Assembly (NCBI GenBank): GCA_014871385.1
Contig: CM026431.1
Location: 8,553,778-8,617,777, forward strand
Length of the DNA: 64,000 nt
Source of the DNA: Ceratodon purpureus
Lineage: Eukaryota > Streptophyta > Bryopsida > Pseudoditrichales > Ditrichaceae
Reading direction: 5' to 3'
A program made the position numbers and the translations under genes. Shown one piece after another: positions 36,701 through 47,594 of the stretch. The notes below the pieces were generated by a model. The model saw only the letters and a list, made by a program, of their open reading frames with translations, was not told where the DNA came from and did not search any database. Numbering within the stretch: position 1 is the stretch's first letter; each line of letters starts with the position of its first letter.

Positions 36701-39700
36701 CTGGGAAGGAGGCTCGGGAAATTTCAGAATAGCAGTTGTGAGTAAAACCCAACCGTTGGCACGGTCTTCAAGGCTGCACAGACACGAGCAATTGCTTGGA
36801 AACAAGTCGCAAACTATAACTTCAGCTGCAAGCTCTGAACAAAATAATGTTGGAAACAAGGAGTATTGGAATGCACTGATCCATACATACCTTTCAGAGG
36901 CATCGAATTTCCCTAGAACGCAACTGATGGCTTCGAAGCATACTCTCTCACTCGGATCCAGCAGAAGCTGATACAGAATGGTTGTGAACTGACTCTTCAC
37001 CTCTGGTCTTTCTGCAAGGATGAGCATTCATGTCAGCGATAATACCCACATGCAATGAAACAGATTGTACTCACACCTCTAAAGAGGCTTGGGGAAAAAT
37101 TTACCGTCAAGAACTCTTGCTCGAGAAAGGATGTAACATAACCGGGCGAGGTAAACCCGGGCTAAGACGTCGTGAATCTGTAGCACTTCTTGCAATGAAC
37201 CTGTGGAAATATCGCAAAAATTAGGGACTTGCTCCGGGAAAATTAGCTTGCAACAGTACGATGAAGAAAATGACTTCATCGTACCTCTCAGGAGCAGCTG
37301 ACGAGACATTACAAAGTCCAAGTTAACAGCGTAAGATGAGGATCTTCGCCATATAACAAAGCATTTGCATGACAAACATTTTACTACAAATCTGTTTACT
37401 CCACGACAAACTTGTCAACATCTTCCTCCACTGTAACATCATGGACTTCGCAGTACAGGTTGTGCTCACAGACTTGTCTCACAAAGCATCAGGATGTGAA
37501 GGATTTGTTACCTCCAGCAAGCGAAAGTTTAGCTGCAAAAAGAGAGCAGAACAGACGAGCAGGTCATCAAATAATGATCAGTGCCCTCATTAGCATGACA
37601 ATGACCTGAAGCAGAAATGCAATTCCCCAAAAATGCTCCCCGATTCAAAGATGTACGGACACGAGAATCCGTGGCAGGGATAGCTTGATCACAGTATGTC
37701 CCTCTGGCAACTATGGTAAAAGCACTTACCAACTGCCATAGCCACTGCAGTGAGATCCTTGGTCGCCAACTCCGCCACGACCGACAATGCGTGTCTCACT
37801 CCTACAGGATCTGCACATGCGATTCTGAACAGAACCCACATTTTAATTGTTCTCCCTTGCACATGCTCTAACACTTCTACTTTTCTGGTCTGTAAAATCT
37901 CAATACACTAATTTAAGTTGCATCATTATTATTATTCGTAACACCATTTTCCAACATAGGAAACTACAAGCATAGTGGACAGCTAGAAGCCTCGAACTGT
38001 AAAACTTGACACGTTCACGCACCCTTGAACTGCTCGGTGAAGGAAGGCGGGATTTCCGGAATCTAGCGGCAACCTCCGCAAAGTACTCAGAGCAGCATAC
38101 TGTAAGTTACTTCGTAATGCAGACTGCAACCACAGTCATTTAAAGCTCAGAAGAACACTCTACTCTTATACAACAACGACCTTCACAGAACTGACCTCTA
38201 AACAAATGACGCCAGTCATCATTGCACTATAATTCCACCAGCACTAAAACGATATTATCAATCTATAGAAACGGTAGCCCTGGAATTGGGATTCCAAACT
38301 CCATATTACTCAACTGTTCAACTCGGACCAAGTATAAGCAATCAACCGATAACTGAAGGACCATCCAGCCTGCTTCAGACTCGACAAACGATACTCTCGG
38401 CAAGATACAGGTTACAATCAAGCATCTTTATCAAAACCTTCTTTCAGTGTTAAGGCACCACTCGACCAATCAGACTACAGTGACAATCATCCAGCCGTTC
38501 CAAATTAGCAGGAAAATGGTTGATCGAAGATCACCTCTTTGTCCACACTTTGTCTCCCAAACATGCCCTTCTTCCTCCTCAGCTTACCTGCGTCAGCAAC
38601 CTGCACCCAGTTGTCTGTCACACCTCTATCCACGAAGAATAAGAGGAAACAGGATCTGCCAACCAGCATATCCCTAACACTAGCTCAAGCAAGTATAAGA
38701 GATGCTTCGCCACGTGAGGAACCGTCTGAAGCCAAACGCTAGTGAAAGCTATGACCATATCGTCCAACAGCCATCAATCATATTCGTCGGAACCCACTGA
38801 AAAGGAGCTACCTACGACCTCAGGAAATTCAAGTATTGAAGAGCTCTAACGCACAAGTGTAGATGCAAAAGCTTACACCCTTCTGGTATACTGCTGCACA
38901 ACCAGAAAAACATGTGGAAAGAGAAGAGAGCGGTGAAGAGATCCAGACCTTGTCCAGGATGCCGAACACAATCTCATATAAGGTGGAAAGCACATCGTTG
39001 CTAGTTGTAGGAGCAAAACTGAGGGCTTTGAGAGCTGCGATGCGCCGAGGATGCACTGCAGAGGAAAAGATATCAAGATGAGAAAATAATCAAGTTTAAG
39101 ACCTTTATTCACTTCGATGCATGAATCCAGGCACCTACCAAATTCCAGAAAGACACGGAATATTCAAAACAAACTGATGTTTGCCTGATGCCCATCCAAA
39201 ACGTGGTACTTACGTAGAGGCTCAGCGTTTCTAGCTTCGGCAGTAAGTTGAGTAATAATCTGTGGCACAACTTCTGCCCGTGTCACCACAGTTCCTCCAG
39301 CTAGATTTAAGTCGGCTAAGGCATCCCAATTTGGTGTTGGTAATCCTCCCCCAGGCGTGACACCTTGGGCACCACTCTCTGCCAGCAGTCTAGCAAGGAA
39401 ATAGTAAACATATCGCAATACGCTTCTATCCTCCGACGATTGGTGAAGCTGCACATGTGGTAAAAAGTTCACACTATCCGAGTCAGCAGCCTTCAAACAC
39501 CACTGTCGACACCTAAGCCCCGAGGACAATCTCTTGGCGTCGGTGGAGAACCATATGCCTTGTCCATCGAAGGCACAATTCATCATGAAATCAGCTCAAG
39601 CCTCCATATGATCAAGAAGGTTACGGAGGACGAGTACAAAACATGCACAGAGTTCCATGTGCACAACCAAACGCGCATGTTGCAAACAACAGAGGGTGGC

Positions 39701-40920
39701 ATTCAACACGGAGCAGCAAGGAGATCGTCACACATTGAAGTCAAAGAGATCTAATTCTCAGAATTTAGAAGAGGTCATTGAGGAGTAACATACCGCAAGT
39801 AGGGAGGGGGCCAAAGAAGGATCGACAGAGCTGTAAACAGCAAGCTTTGGAAACACCTGGTGCACGAGCTGCTTTGCAGCGGTTTTCTGAGACAGCACAA
39901 ACACAACCATTGATTCGTCTTCTCGCTTCCTCTCTAAGAAGGCATCAACCCACTTTCCGCAGAGAGCTCCAGCTATACGCCGACAGACTTCAGCAAAGAA
40001 GTACAGGAAGCATAGCATAGGTGCCATCCTTGACAGAAGCACGATAACATCAAACACGCACCTGATCGGCGGAAGCTGAAAGTTCTTGAAGTGATCTAGC
40101 AAGGTGGGAGTAGGAGACTGGCTGCAAGTACATAAGACGCCCACGTGAAAGTGAAAATCAGTGAGGGATGATGAAGCAAATTCAAACGGGAGGCTAATAG
40201 GCAAAATAAACTCTGTGGTCAGGGTGCTTGTGACCTGTCCGACACCAATATTGCCATCAATCTTGCACTGAAGGGTACGTTCAGCACGAGCATGTTCAGT
40301 TCATACAGTTTATAAATCCAGTTAATGTGCACAATGTCGTCTGACTTACAGCCCTCCAAATTCTTATTTGATATTTGCCTTCGTATTGGAGAAACCATAA
40401 GAAGTATCCAGCTACATATATGAGGCCGTCTTTAACGTTACAGGCTTGTTCATCTCGCGAAGATTAACTATGGATTAAGAGGACGCCGTGGGCCTACAAA
40501 AATGTAGTCAATTATTTTCTCATCAAAGGACTCTGATCGCATTGACCGATCAGAATACACTTGGCTAAGAAAATGCATAGAACTCAAAAAAAACCCTTAA
40601 TGTAAATGCAAAGAATCCTCTCAGATTTTAGATAATGCATAACAGAAAATCTCACTTCGAGAAATTCCAGGGTTTGGACGAGGAAAGGAAGCAGCAGATA
40701 CCTTCTTCTTTTGTTTTGGAAGACCAAGGCTGGTCTTTACAGGCACTGAAGTTTTTATCGATGACAACAACTCCGGCGTCATCTGCACATTTGACTTCCT
40801 GGGAGGAACGTTCTTAGAAGGCCGTTCTGACTTCCCAAGAGGAGGAAAGGTTGGATTGCCAGACGGTGCGGGATCTGATGTAATCAGATCCATGAGCGAT
40901 GCCCCGGGCTCTTGCGCCAT
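30737..40920 (-). CDS. TASH3: TASH3-like SH3 subunit of the TSET/TPLATE endocytic complex
   Basis: TASH3 is a large adaptin-like HEAT-repeat subunit with a C-terminal SH3 domain. It belongs to the TPLATE (TSET) complex, which drives clathrin-mediated endocytosis at the plant plasma membrane. I could place 25 exons from 40920-40702 (MAQEPGASLMDLITSDPAPS) to 30808-30737 (GLVPVLYVSY, TAG). Landmarks: LVHQVFPKLAVYSSVDPSLA (39886-39794), VLRYVYYFLARLLAESGAQG (39448-39214), YEIVFGILDK (39055-38949), LDPSERVCFEAISCVLGKF (37011-36891), ECVYVRAAAIKALIWMQSP (35820-35555), VWFLGENANYAAGEYAWESA (34594-34406), EPYRIQIYEFLHTLAQG (34282-34041) and ALYDFTAGGDEE of the SH3 (31589-31425). Summed exons give about 1,180 residues, matching the family. 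Every phase agrees except exon 38124-38023, which is one base too long. Confidence 0.93.
31007..31035. repeat. Perfect 12-bp palindrome with a 5-base loop
   Basis: CCTATGTATATC, AATCA, GATATACATAGG: a perfect hairpin within the intron between the last two TASH3 exons. No function is implied. Confidence 0.8.
37512..37532 (-). other. 21-base micro-exon of TASH3
   Basis: Read on the minus strand: TTTTTGCAG, then a 21-base exon, then GTAACA. It supplies the residues AKLSLAG that join VAMAV to GSLQEVLQ. Its phase (2 bases, six codons, 1 base) fits both neighbours exactly. Confidence 0.75.
38023..38124 (-). other. TASH3 exon with a one-base insertion
   Basis: The exon reads SALRSNLQYAALSTLRRLPL, DSGNPAFL and then goes out of frame. 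The run CTTTC (near 38039-38043) has one T more than the conserved family sequence allows. With 101 bases the exon joins both neighbours in phase. With the 102 present it does not. Either the copy is frameshifted or a base was added in sequencing. Confidence 0.7.
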
Positions 40921-42620
40921 CTTGATCCTCGTCGACGCCCCAAGGTTTAGATATCCTTCACAAAAGAATCATATGTTTGTCTCTCTCAACCTGCCATGCC
41001 AGCGCATAAGCTCAGTTACCAGATTCTTAGGAAGGACATAGCGGCACATCAGAATCTAAGCCCCAGAAAGCTTGACCACTACGTTGTCCATGATGACCGC
41101 GATGCTCACAACGAAGGAGAGCCCTCACCTCACTCCTCTTTTTACGCAATGTACATCAATTAACGAAACGAATTGCTTGATACATCAACCATTTCTGTTT
41201 AAACCATAACAAATATACGAACAAAAAAAACATGGACGAACATAAAGTTCCAAGCCTGGTAGTGATCCCAGAAAAGAGCACATTCTTGGAGATATGACCT
41301 CACCACAACATCCACTCACTCCGGCTCCCCCAATTCCATCTAATCCATGCGAATCTGTGCATAACTGGTGTATCCCCTACTCTGATCAGAATCTGGGATG
41401 TGACCATGTCTCTCCGACCCCAAGCAGATGATCAGTAGCCGCGTTGAGCCAAAAGCAAAATCACTATTTCAAGAACTTTCAAGGACAGTATTCAAGACGT
41501 CTTCCCAAAACTCGCTATCAAAATGGCCATCCATTTCTACTATCAATCACCACAAAAAGGAAACAAGGCCTACATCTACTTGCACGCAAAATTAAAATAA
41601 GAATCCCATTGAACCAACGAACCCTCGGAACACAGTAACACAACATTCACACCAGAAAAGAAAAGAAAAATCACAAAGTACTGCATCCACACCAAAGAAC
41701 ACATATTCCACATGCGAATTCCACTTCAAACACGCGCAGCTCCAACAGCCAGAAACTAACACACAACACCAAATCACAGTGAAACAAGAAATTCACCTTC
41801 ATAGCACGCCCGAGCGCCTACTAAAAACTCAAACCACTCATCCCCAGTCCAAAATGCAGGTCCCCAGTAGCCTAGAAAACAACCTCACCTACCAAAAAAA
41901 CCCCAAACTAACCCCATGCAAGCACTCAAAATCCAAAACTAATCACTACAACTCCCCTAAACACCTAGAAATGATCCCAATCCAATGCAGTCACATCCCC
42001 ACATCCACGTTCGCACCAAAACACCCAAAACCCTAAAAACACCACAAAATCACAAAAAAATTACAAAATCCCACCCCAACGAAAAAAATCAAAAAAACAA
42101 AACTAAAATGCAGAAGCACATCGGAACAGAGCCTAATTCCTCAGAAACGCAACGAGAGCGTCCTCATTCTCGCTCCAAGCTCCCAGGCTCCAGCTCCGAA
42201 CTCTCGCCCAATCCAATTCAACAATCAACACGACGACGACCCAGTAATCGCCGGAACCGGATTCAGCAGCTGCGCAACGGCGATCGTGAGGCTGCATAAG
42301 AGCACAGGCAGATGTGATCGAGGTGCGGGGAGATCTTACTTGGTAGAGAGCGGGGCGTGCAGGGGAATGGCTCGCGCGGAGTCGTTCCTGGGCCAAATCG
42401 GGCGAGTAAGGGCTCAATGGAGAGCTGGCGGGGAGATCTTGGTGGCTGGGTGGGGCGCGGGGAGCGTGCGCGCGAGGGGCGATCGGGGGAGGGCGCCTCC
42501 GCGATCGATCTGGGGCGCGGTGAGCAGCGCAATCAATCGAGTCTGCCTTCGAGTCTTCGCTCACTCTCTCTGTCTCAGTGTCTGTCGCGTTCCCCGTTCC
42601 CGAGCTTCTGTCTCCGAGCC
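40921..42620 (-). promoter_or_regulatory. Probable 5' untranslated region and promoter of TASH3
   Basis: The coding start of TASH3 is at 40920. Upstream lies an AC-rich stretch (41150-42120) with a telo-box-like AAACCCTAA near 42028, then a GC-rich block (42140-42650) typical of plant first exons. On the minus strand CTACCAA then GTAAGATC near 42338 is a possible donor of a 5'UTR intron. ORFs in the GC-rich block have no family resemblance and are probably chance. Confidence 0.4.
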
Positions 42621-42740
42621 TGGGAACGCGTTCTCTTATCTGATAACGCATGGGAACTTGTTCTCTTATATGGGAACGTATAGGAACTTGTTCTCTTAGA
42701 TGGGAACGCGTTCTTTTATATGGGAACGCATTCCCTCTAT
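42621..42740. repeat. Tandem array of GGGAAC/GTTC palindromes
   Basis: Units TGGGAACGCGTTCTCTTATC, TGGGAACTTGTTCTCTTATA, TAGGAACTTGTTCTCTTAGA and TGGGAACGCGTTCTTTTATA start at 42621, 42651, 42681 and 42701, with 10-base half units (TGATAACGCA, TGGGAACGTA) in between. A fifth, TGGGAACGCATTCCC, starts at 42721. Each full unit contains GGAAC, two bases, GTTC, an inverted repeat. This could be a protein-binding array in the distal TASH3 promoter or simply a minisatellite. Confidence 0.8.
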
Positions 42741-44415
42741 TGCTTCAATGGAAGAGAGTGTGTATGGAGTGGAGGATGTAGTATATATGAAGATCATATG
42801 AAATTAGATTTTAAAGAGTTTATAAATATTATATTTTTGAATATATGTCTTATATATTTAAATGATTTTTAAATATATAAGACAAAGTATTCTAAATTTA
42901 TATATTTCAATGTGATTATTTCACATTTGGTACAAAAAGAAAATAATTTAAAATAGAGGCAAGAACATAAACCATGACATATCTTTGTACTTTATTTATA
43001 TTTCCTTCAATTTCATCTAACAACCAAGAAATTTGCAATACTCAGAAATAACATTAAGGGATTTTATAAATACAAGATTTTACTTCTAAGCATTATACAT
43101 TTTCTTGTCTATAAATGATAGATAAATGTGCAGTACAAAATGTAAGTGAAGTAAAATTACCTTGTGAAGAAGTAATGATAAGTGAAAAAGCTTTGAATAT
43201 TATTGAGGACTGTAGATGCAAAAGTGTAGACATTCTTTTTTTTGTGAAAATTGTGATGAGAATTTTTTAAATATTTTATTATAAAAGCATAAAAAGATAA
43301 TTTTAATTTAAAAGAACTTTTAATCTATGGTCAAAAATTAGTAAAGTTTTGTAAAATTATAGACGAGAAAAATGATCACACAAAAATTTACTAATTTTTA
43401 GTCTCAGTTCATATGAATTAGGCTAAATCAACTAATATATAAAATCTAATGATAATTTGATTGACAAATCAATAAATTTTAATTGATATGTATTTATTTC
43501 TAAAATTTAAAGCCAAATCCTTATGTTATAGTCTTCAAATTGAATGTTAAAATTTTACAATAAAAAAATCTTGTAAAACTTTTTGGTTAATAGATAAGGT
43601 ATTTGAATTGCTTTCGACAACATATTCTTTACTTTTTTGTTGCTTAAAATTTGTTTATTCAATTCCTTCCTTTTTATTGCATAATTAGTTCTATTTACTC
43701 GCTTTAACAAAAACTGTTCTCCAATTTTCAATTTTGAAAATATAAAACCCATTAAATAAAGATTGAGGGGCCTTCAATATTTTTACTTTTTTAAAATTGC
43801 TTAAAAACTTATTAAATTTTTCTTACAATCATTTCTTTACATCTTTTGTCCACTCACAAGTGAGAACATAATTTATGATAATATCAAAATTGTGAAGAGA
43901 TAAAATTGTAGTAACAATACCGGATACATTTTTATTTGCATGTAGATTCTTTTTAATAAAATGTATTAATTTCTTTTCATAATCACGTGCATTCATAACA
44001 ACCATTCTTGTGCATGATGTAATAAAAGTCTTGTGCCTTTTTTTGTAAGGCAAACTGTTATTTTCTCTTTGAAAGATGAATAAAATAAGGTAACATGGAA
44101 CAATGACCATTTTCAATGAATTTGAATAGTATAAATAAACATTTAATATTTTTTTATAACTACATAACATAAAATTCCACTCAAATATAAATTTGTTTAG
44201 CCCTTTCAAATCGTTACTTCAAAAATTTGCAATTTCTATTTACAACCTTCAAATAAACATGAATTCAAGCTCTTTACACAATAATATGATTATTAATCAT
44301 AAAAATGTCTTTAAATAAGAAAATGGTTGTTATATATTGTTCATAGTATAAGTTGATTGTTGTATAATGCTTCAAAACCGGAATTTTTTTTTTTTATTGC
44401 TCCAAACTGGTTTGT
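42741..44415. other. Very AT-rich intergenic region
   Basis: I see no gene. Open frames here are short and AT-driven. Confidence 0.5.
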
Positions 44416-44846
44416 TTTTTATTATATATTGTTCGATAAGATTTGCGAGGCATGTACAAAAGAATGGCTTTGAGGAAATTTATGACAATAAACAAGGTGA
44501 TGATTGAATATTTTATCCATGTGGATTTTTTTAAAGGTTATTTCATTTTATTTGTATATTTAGTTATTAAATTTTCTTATTTGCGACGTAATTTTGAAAG
44601 ATATTTGACATTCATTTTATCTGATTTTTTAAAAAATAAAAAATTATTTATGTATTGTTTATAAAAGTTTTCAAAATGCTTGTAGTTTCAGTTTTATATT
44701 TGCACTGATTGTATTCATTTTATCTAAGTAGATTATCTCTTTTCAATTCTTTTTTTGCATTTCATAGTTTTTTATTTTATCATTTTCTACTTAGGTTATT
44801 TAGTTTCAAATTTTGTTTATATTTTGAGAATTTATTCAATTTTATT
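44416..44846. repeat. 430-bp direct repeat, copy 1
   Basis: Nearly identical to 45276-45708 at a spacing of 860 bases. I see two single-base changes (at 44451 and 44495) plus one in the 3' third, and length differences of one base in two homopolymers. It is AT-rich and non-coding; the short ORF it carries (start near 44443) is shared by copy 2. Confidence 0.9.
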
Positions 44847-45099
44847 CAAAATGCTTATTGTTTTATTTTATCGTTGTACTTCTTCTTTTGCATTCCATAA
44901 TTTATAGTTATTCTTAATCTACTTTATGTTCTTTAATTTATTTATTTTTAATTTTTTTTTCTAGGTATAAAGGATCGTACTGCCATACACTCTAATATAT
45001 GCCCAAGAAGCCGGAGAAGTGAGATATGAAATTCTCAGTGTTAGCTGATATTGTGTCTAAGTTTATTTACAATTTTTAGATTTATTTTATTGCTTATTG

Positions 45100-45275
45100 C
45101 CAGATATACTCCGTTTTCTTCATCATTGGCCATCTTATGGGCGGCACCTTGTGCGGGCTCTGACTCTAAGAATCGAATCTACGAATCGAACCTAGGACCT
45201 CCCGGCCTCCACACCTCCGGCCGGCCCTCTCATGAGGAGCCGGAGGTGGTGCCCCGGTGCTCAAGAAACGACGTA
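45100..45275 (-). repeat. GC-rich insert between the repeat copies, possible SINE-like sequence
   Basis: This GC-rich block stands out sharply from its AT-rich surroundings. On the minus strand it carries GGTTCGATTC, a good match to the B box of RNA polymerase III promoters (the T-arm of tRNAs). Upstream is a 10-bp hairpin, CACCTCCGGC with GCCGGAGGTG. No clear A box or poly(A) end was found, so a SINE is only a possibility. Confidence 0.35.
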
Positions 45276-45708
45276 TTTTTATTATATATTGTTCGATAAG
45301 ATTTGCGAGGAATGTACAAAAGAATGGCTTTGAGGAAGTTTATGACAATAAACAAGGTGATGATTGAATATTTTATCCATGTGGATTTTTTTAAAGGTTA
45401 TTTCATTTTATTTGTATATTTAGTTATTAAATTTTCTTATTTGCGACGTAATTTTGAAAGATATTTGACATTCATTTTATCTGATTTTTTAAAAAAATAA
45501 AAAATTATTTATGTATTGTTTATAAAAGTTTTCAAAATGCTTGTAATTTCAGTTTTATATTTGCACTGATTGTATTCATTTTATCTAAGTAGATTATCTC
45601 TTTTCAATTCTTTTTTTTGCATTTCATAGTTTTTTATTTTATCATTTTCTACTTAGGTTATTTAGTTTCAAATTTTGTTTATATTTTGAGAATTTATTCA
45701 ATTTTATT
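45276..45708. repeat. 430-bp direct repeat, copy 2
   Basis: Second copy of 44416-44846. After it the sequences part: ATTTAAGTTGGCC here against ATTCAAAATGC in copy 1. The high identity indicates a recent duplication. The ends do not look like LTR ends (no TG...CA). Confidence 0.9.
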
Positions 45709-47179
45709 TAAGTTGGCCTATGAGGACTTCCCAAAGGTCCGTTTTTCCCATACCTCCACGCCTCCTGGAAATATGTGTTTGTAGAAGATCCAATTTACGG
45801 TGCCAATGGATGGGTTTGTTGCAGACCTGCTCAAAACTTATATTGTCACAATTTTGATGACAAATGGATGTATCTTCAACGTGGTTGTTTTTAGAGATGA
45901 CACACTAAACTTCACAAACGACGGCAACGCCAAACTTAGCGTTTTATGTAAGTTATCTCTTATTTTTGTATCTTATCATTTTTTATTTCTTTTTATTGAT
46001 TTTTATAATTTTACACTCACATTTATGTACTCAAAGTATCTTTAGGAGTACATGTAGATAAAGGGGCCCAATATTTATGGTGCATGAAGGTCACTTATAG
46101 TTTTCACAAATTTTGTATAATGGACCAATTCCACTGCGAGGGGTTCTCATTTTTGCTCCTTGCTCACTATGTTTTCATAATACATATATGCGGTTTCTCT
46201 TTCATAATTTGGCAAAAATTGAGATTTTGGTTCTTTTAAAAAAAAATTACCCAAATTTTTCATCCATGTAAACTTATATCTTGACCGTTGCGATTTGGCA
46301 AAAAATTATTTTTGATGGTGCAACTGTACAACACCCTCCATTCTTACATTGAAGAAGCTTTTAGACTTTGAAATGGAAAAAAAATTGCATGAAGTACCTA
46401 AAAGTATTGTTTGGCTCAAATTTTTGCGTGGAGGTGCCAAACTTTGTTACCTACATGAATAGGACTGGCCTTTGTCTGCGTTTGGCAGATGTAGCAGATT
46501 AGAAGTAAATGAAGCAGGAGCACCTTCAGTAGGAGATGCACGACTCTAAGGCCATCTGTTACGTGATGTAGAAAGATAATTGTATAGTGTTATAGCTTTC
46601 AACCCACGCTTTTCTGATAGCGCTTCCGAATACACTGACGCCGACGGTGTCATGTAGGACTAGAGCAATGTATCATCAAATATCAACATCTTCGGTGTTG
46701 TTGGAGTACATTACGCATGTACGTGGTGTAAATGTGGTGAATGAGCTTCGATCTTTATACACCTAGTAGACGCGGAGCCACAAGTGGTGGTACAAGATTT
46801 TCAATACCATTCTAGACATTTCTACTGTAAATATGTATTTCATGTTTTGTACAAGACCGCACCGGACCCGGCTAGCTACCTGCTTTAACACTTAATGTTT
46901 TAAACTGTATTGTGTAATACATTGTAAGAGAGGTGGCCACGACGGAATGAGGCCCGCAACGTACTTATCGCTCATCAACCTCAGCGACACATGCCGTTTA
47001 CGAACACTGCAATGCGACGGCAGTATGTGGTGTGTGGCAATCGCACACACAGTTTTTGTTGTTTCGAACAAGTGCATGAGCGTCTACTTTGGTGGTAGGA
47101 TTATGTTAGAAATACTTTATAATGTGATTATATGAGTGATTTTCTATACAATTTTCAGTTCTTATTATCAACATCATTC
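45709..47179. other. Intergenic region with a possible gene fragment
   Basis: Around 45797-45955 a plus-strand open stretch (VPMDGFVADLLKTYIVTI, NFTNDGNAKLSVL) ends at a GTAAGT donor. It could be an exon remnant, family unknown. Otherwise I see nothing supportable. Confidence 0.3.
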
Positions 47180-47594
47180 TGTCACGGACATACATTAGAA
47201 ACTTCTAGAAGATTCTTCTAGAAGTTTCTTTGAAGATTCTATAGAATATTCTTAAAAGATTCCTTCAAGATTCTATTGGGAACTTCTAGAAGATTCTTAG
47301 AATATTCTTAGTATATTCCAATAGATTCTAGGAAGCTGCTTGAGAAGCTTCTTGGTTAGTAGAAGTTGTTTGAAAAGCGTCCTAGTTGGCAGAAGTAGCT
47401 CGAGAAGCTTCCTATCCAGTAGTATATATAAGAGTCGAGGCTAAAGGGTTCTTCAGTCTCGACAACGCATCTCTTGGAGCTCTAGCTCACCTCTCTTGGT
47501 GTTGTTCGTATACTCATCTGATCAATCTAGTTCTTGTCTGTTTTCTCTGAACTTCTTGTTTAGATCTCTTGTCTGTATTTCCGTGTCCGTAACA
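47180..47594 (+). mobile_element. Solo LTR with heat-shock-element array, flanked by CATTC
   Basis: The 415-bp block starts TGTCACGGACA and ends TGTCCGTAACA, inverted ends matching 10 of 11. The 5-bp flanks are CATTC on both sides (47175-47179 and 47595-47599), a perfect target-site duplication, so this is a complete solo LTR. Positions 47198-47215 read GAAACTTCTAGAAGATTC: four alternating GAA/TTC units at exact two-base spacing, a perfect heat-shock element. Further three- and two-unit sets follow at 47216-47228, 47232-47251, 47284-47296 and 47300-47307. A TATA box (TATATATAAG) lies at 47423-47432. The U3 region thus looks like a heat-responsive promoter. The superfamily cannot be told from an LTR alone. 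Confidence 0.88.
47198..47307 (+). promoter_or_regulatory. Heat-shock-element cluster in the solo LTR
   Basis: At least five runs of alternating GAA and TTC pentamers, the binding pattern of trimeric heat-shock factor. The best is the four-unit run at 47198-47215, and it is followed directly by a three-unit run. The TATA box is about 115 bases downstream of the cluster. Confidence 0.7.

Noticed and set aside
42133..42699. Long ORFs on both strands in the GC-rich block
   Set aside because: The Arg/Pro/Ser-rich text has no family resemblance. The block is better read as the promoter or leader of TASH3.
44443..45500. A duplicated small membrane-like ORF (73 and 65 codons)
   Set aside because: Both copies ride on the 430-bp AT-rich duplication. 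The Phe/Ile/Tyr/Leu-rich text is what AT-rich DNA gives by chance.
47180..47594. The solo LTR as an upstream promoter of CESA
   Set aside because: It reads rightwards and lies 2 kb beyond the 3' end of the minus-strand CESA gene, so it could at most give antisense transcripts.
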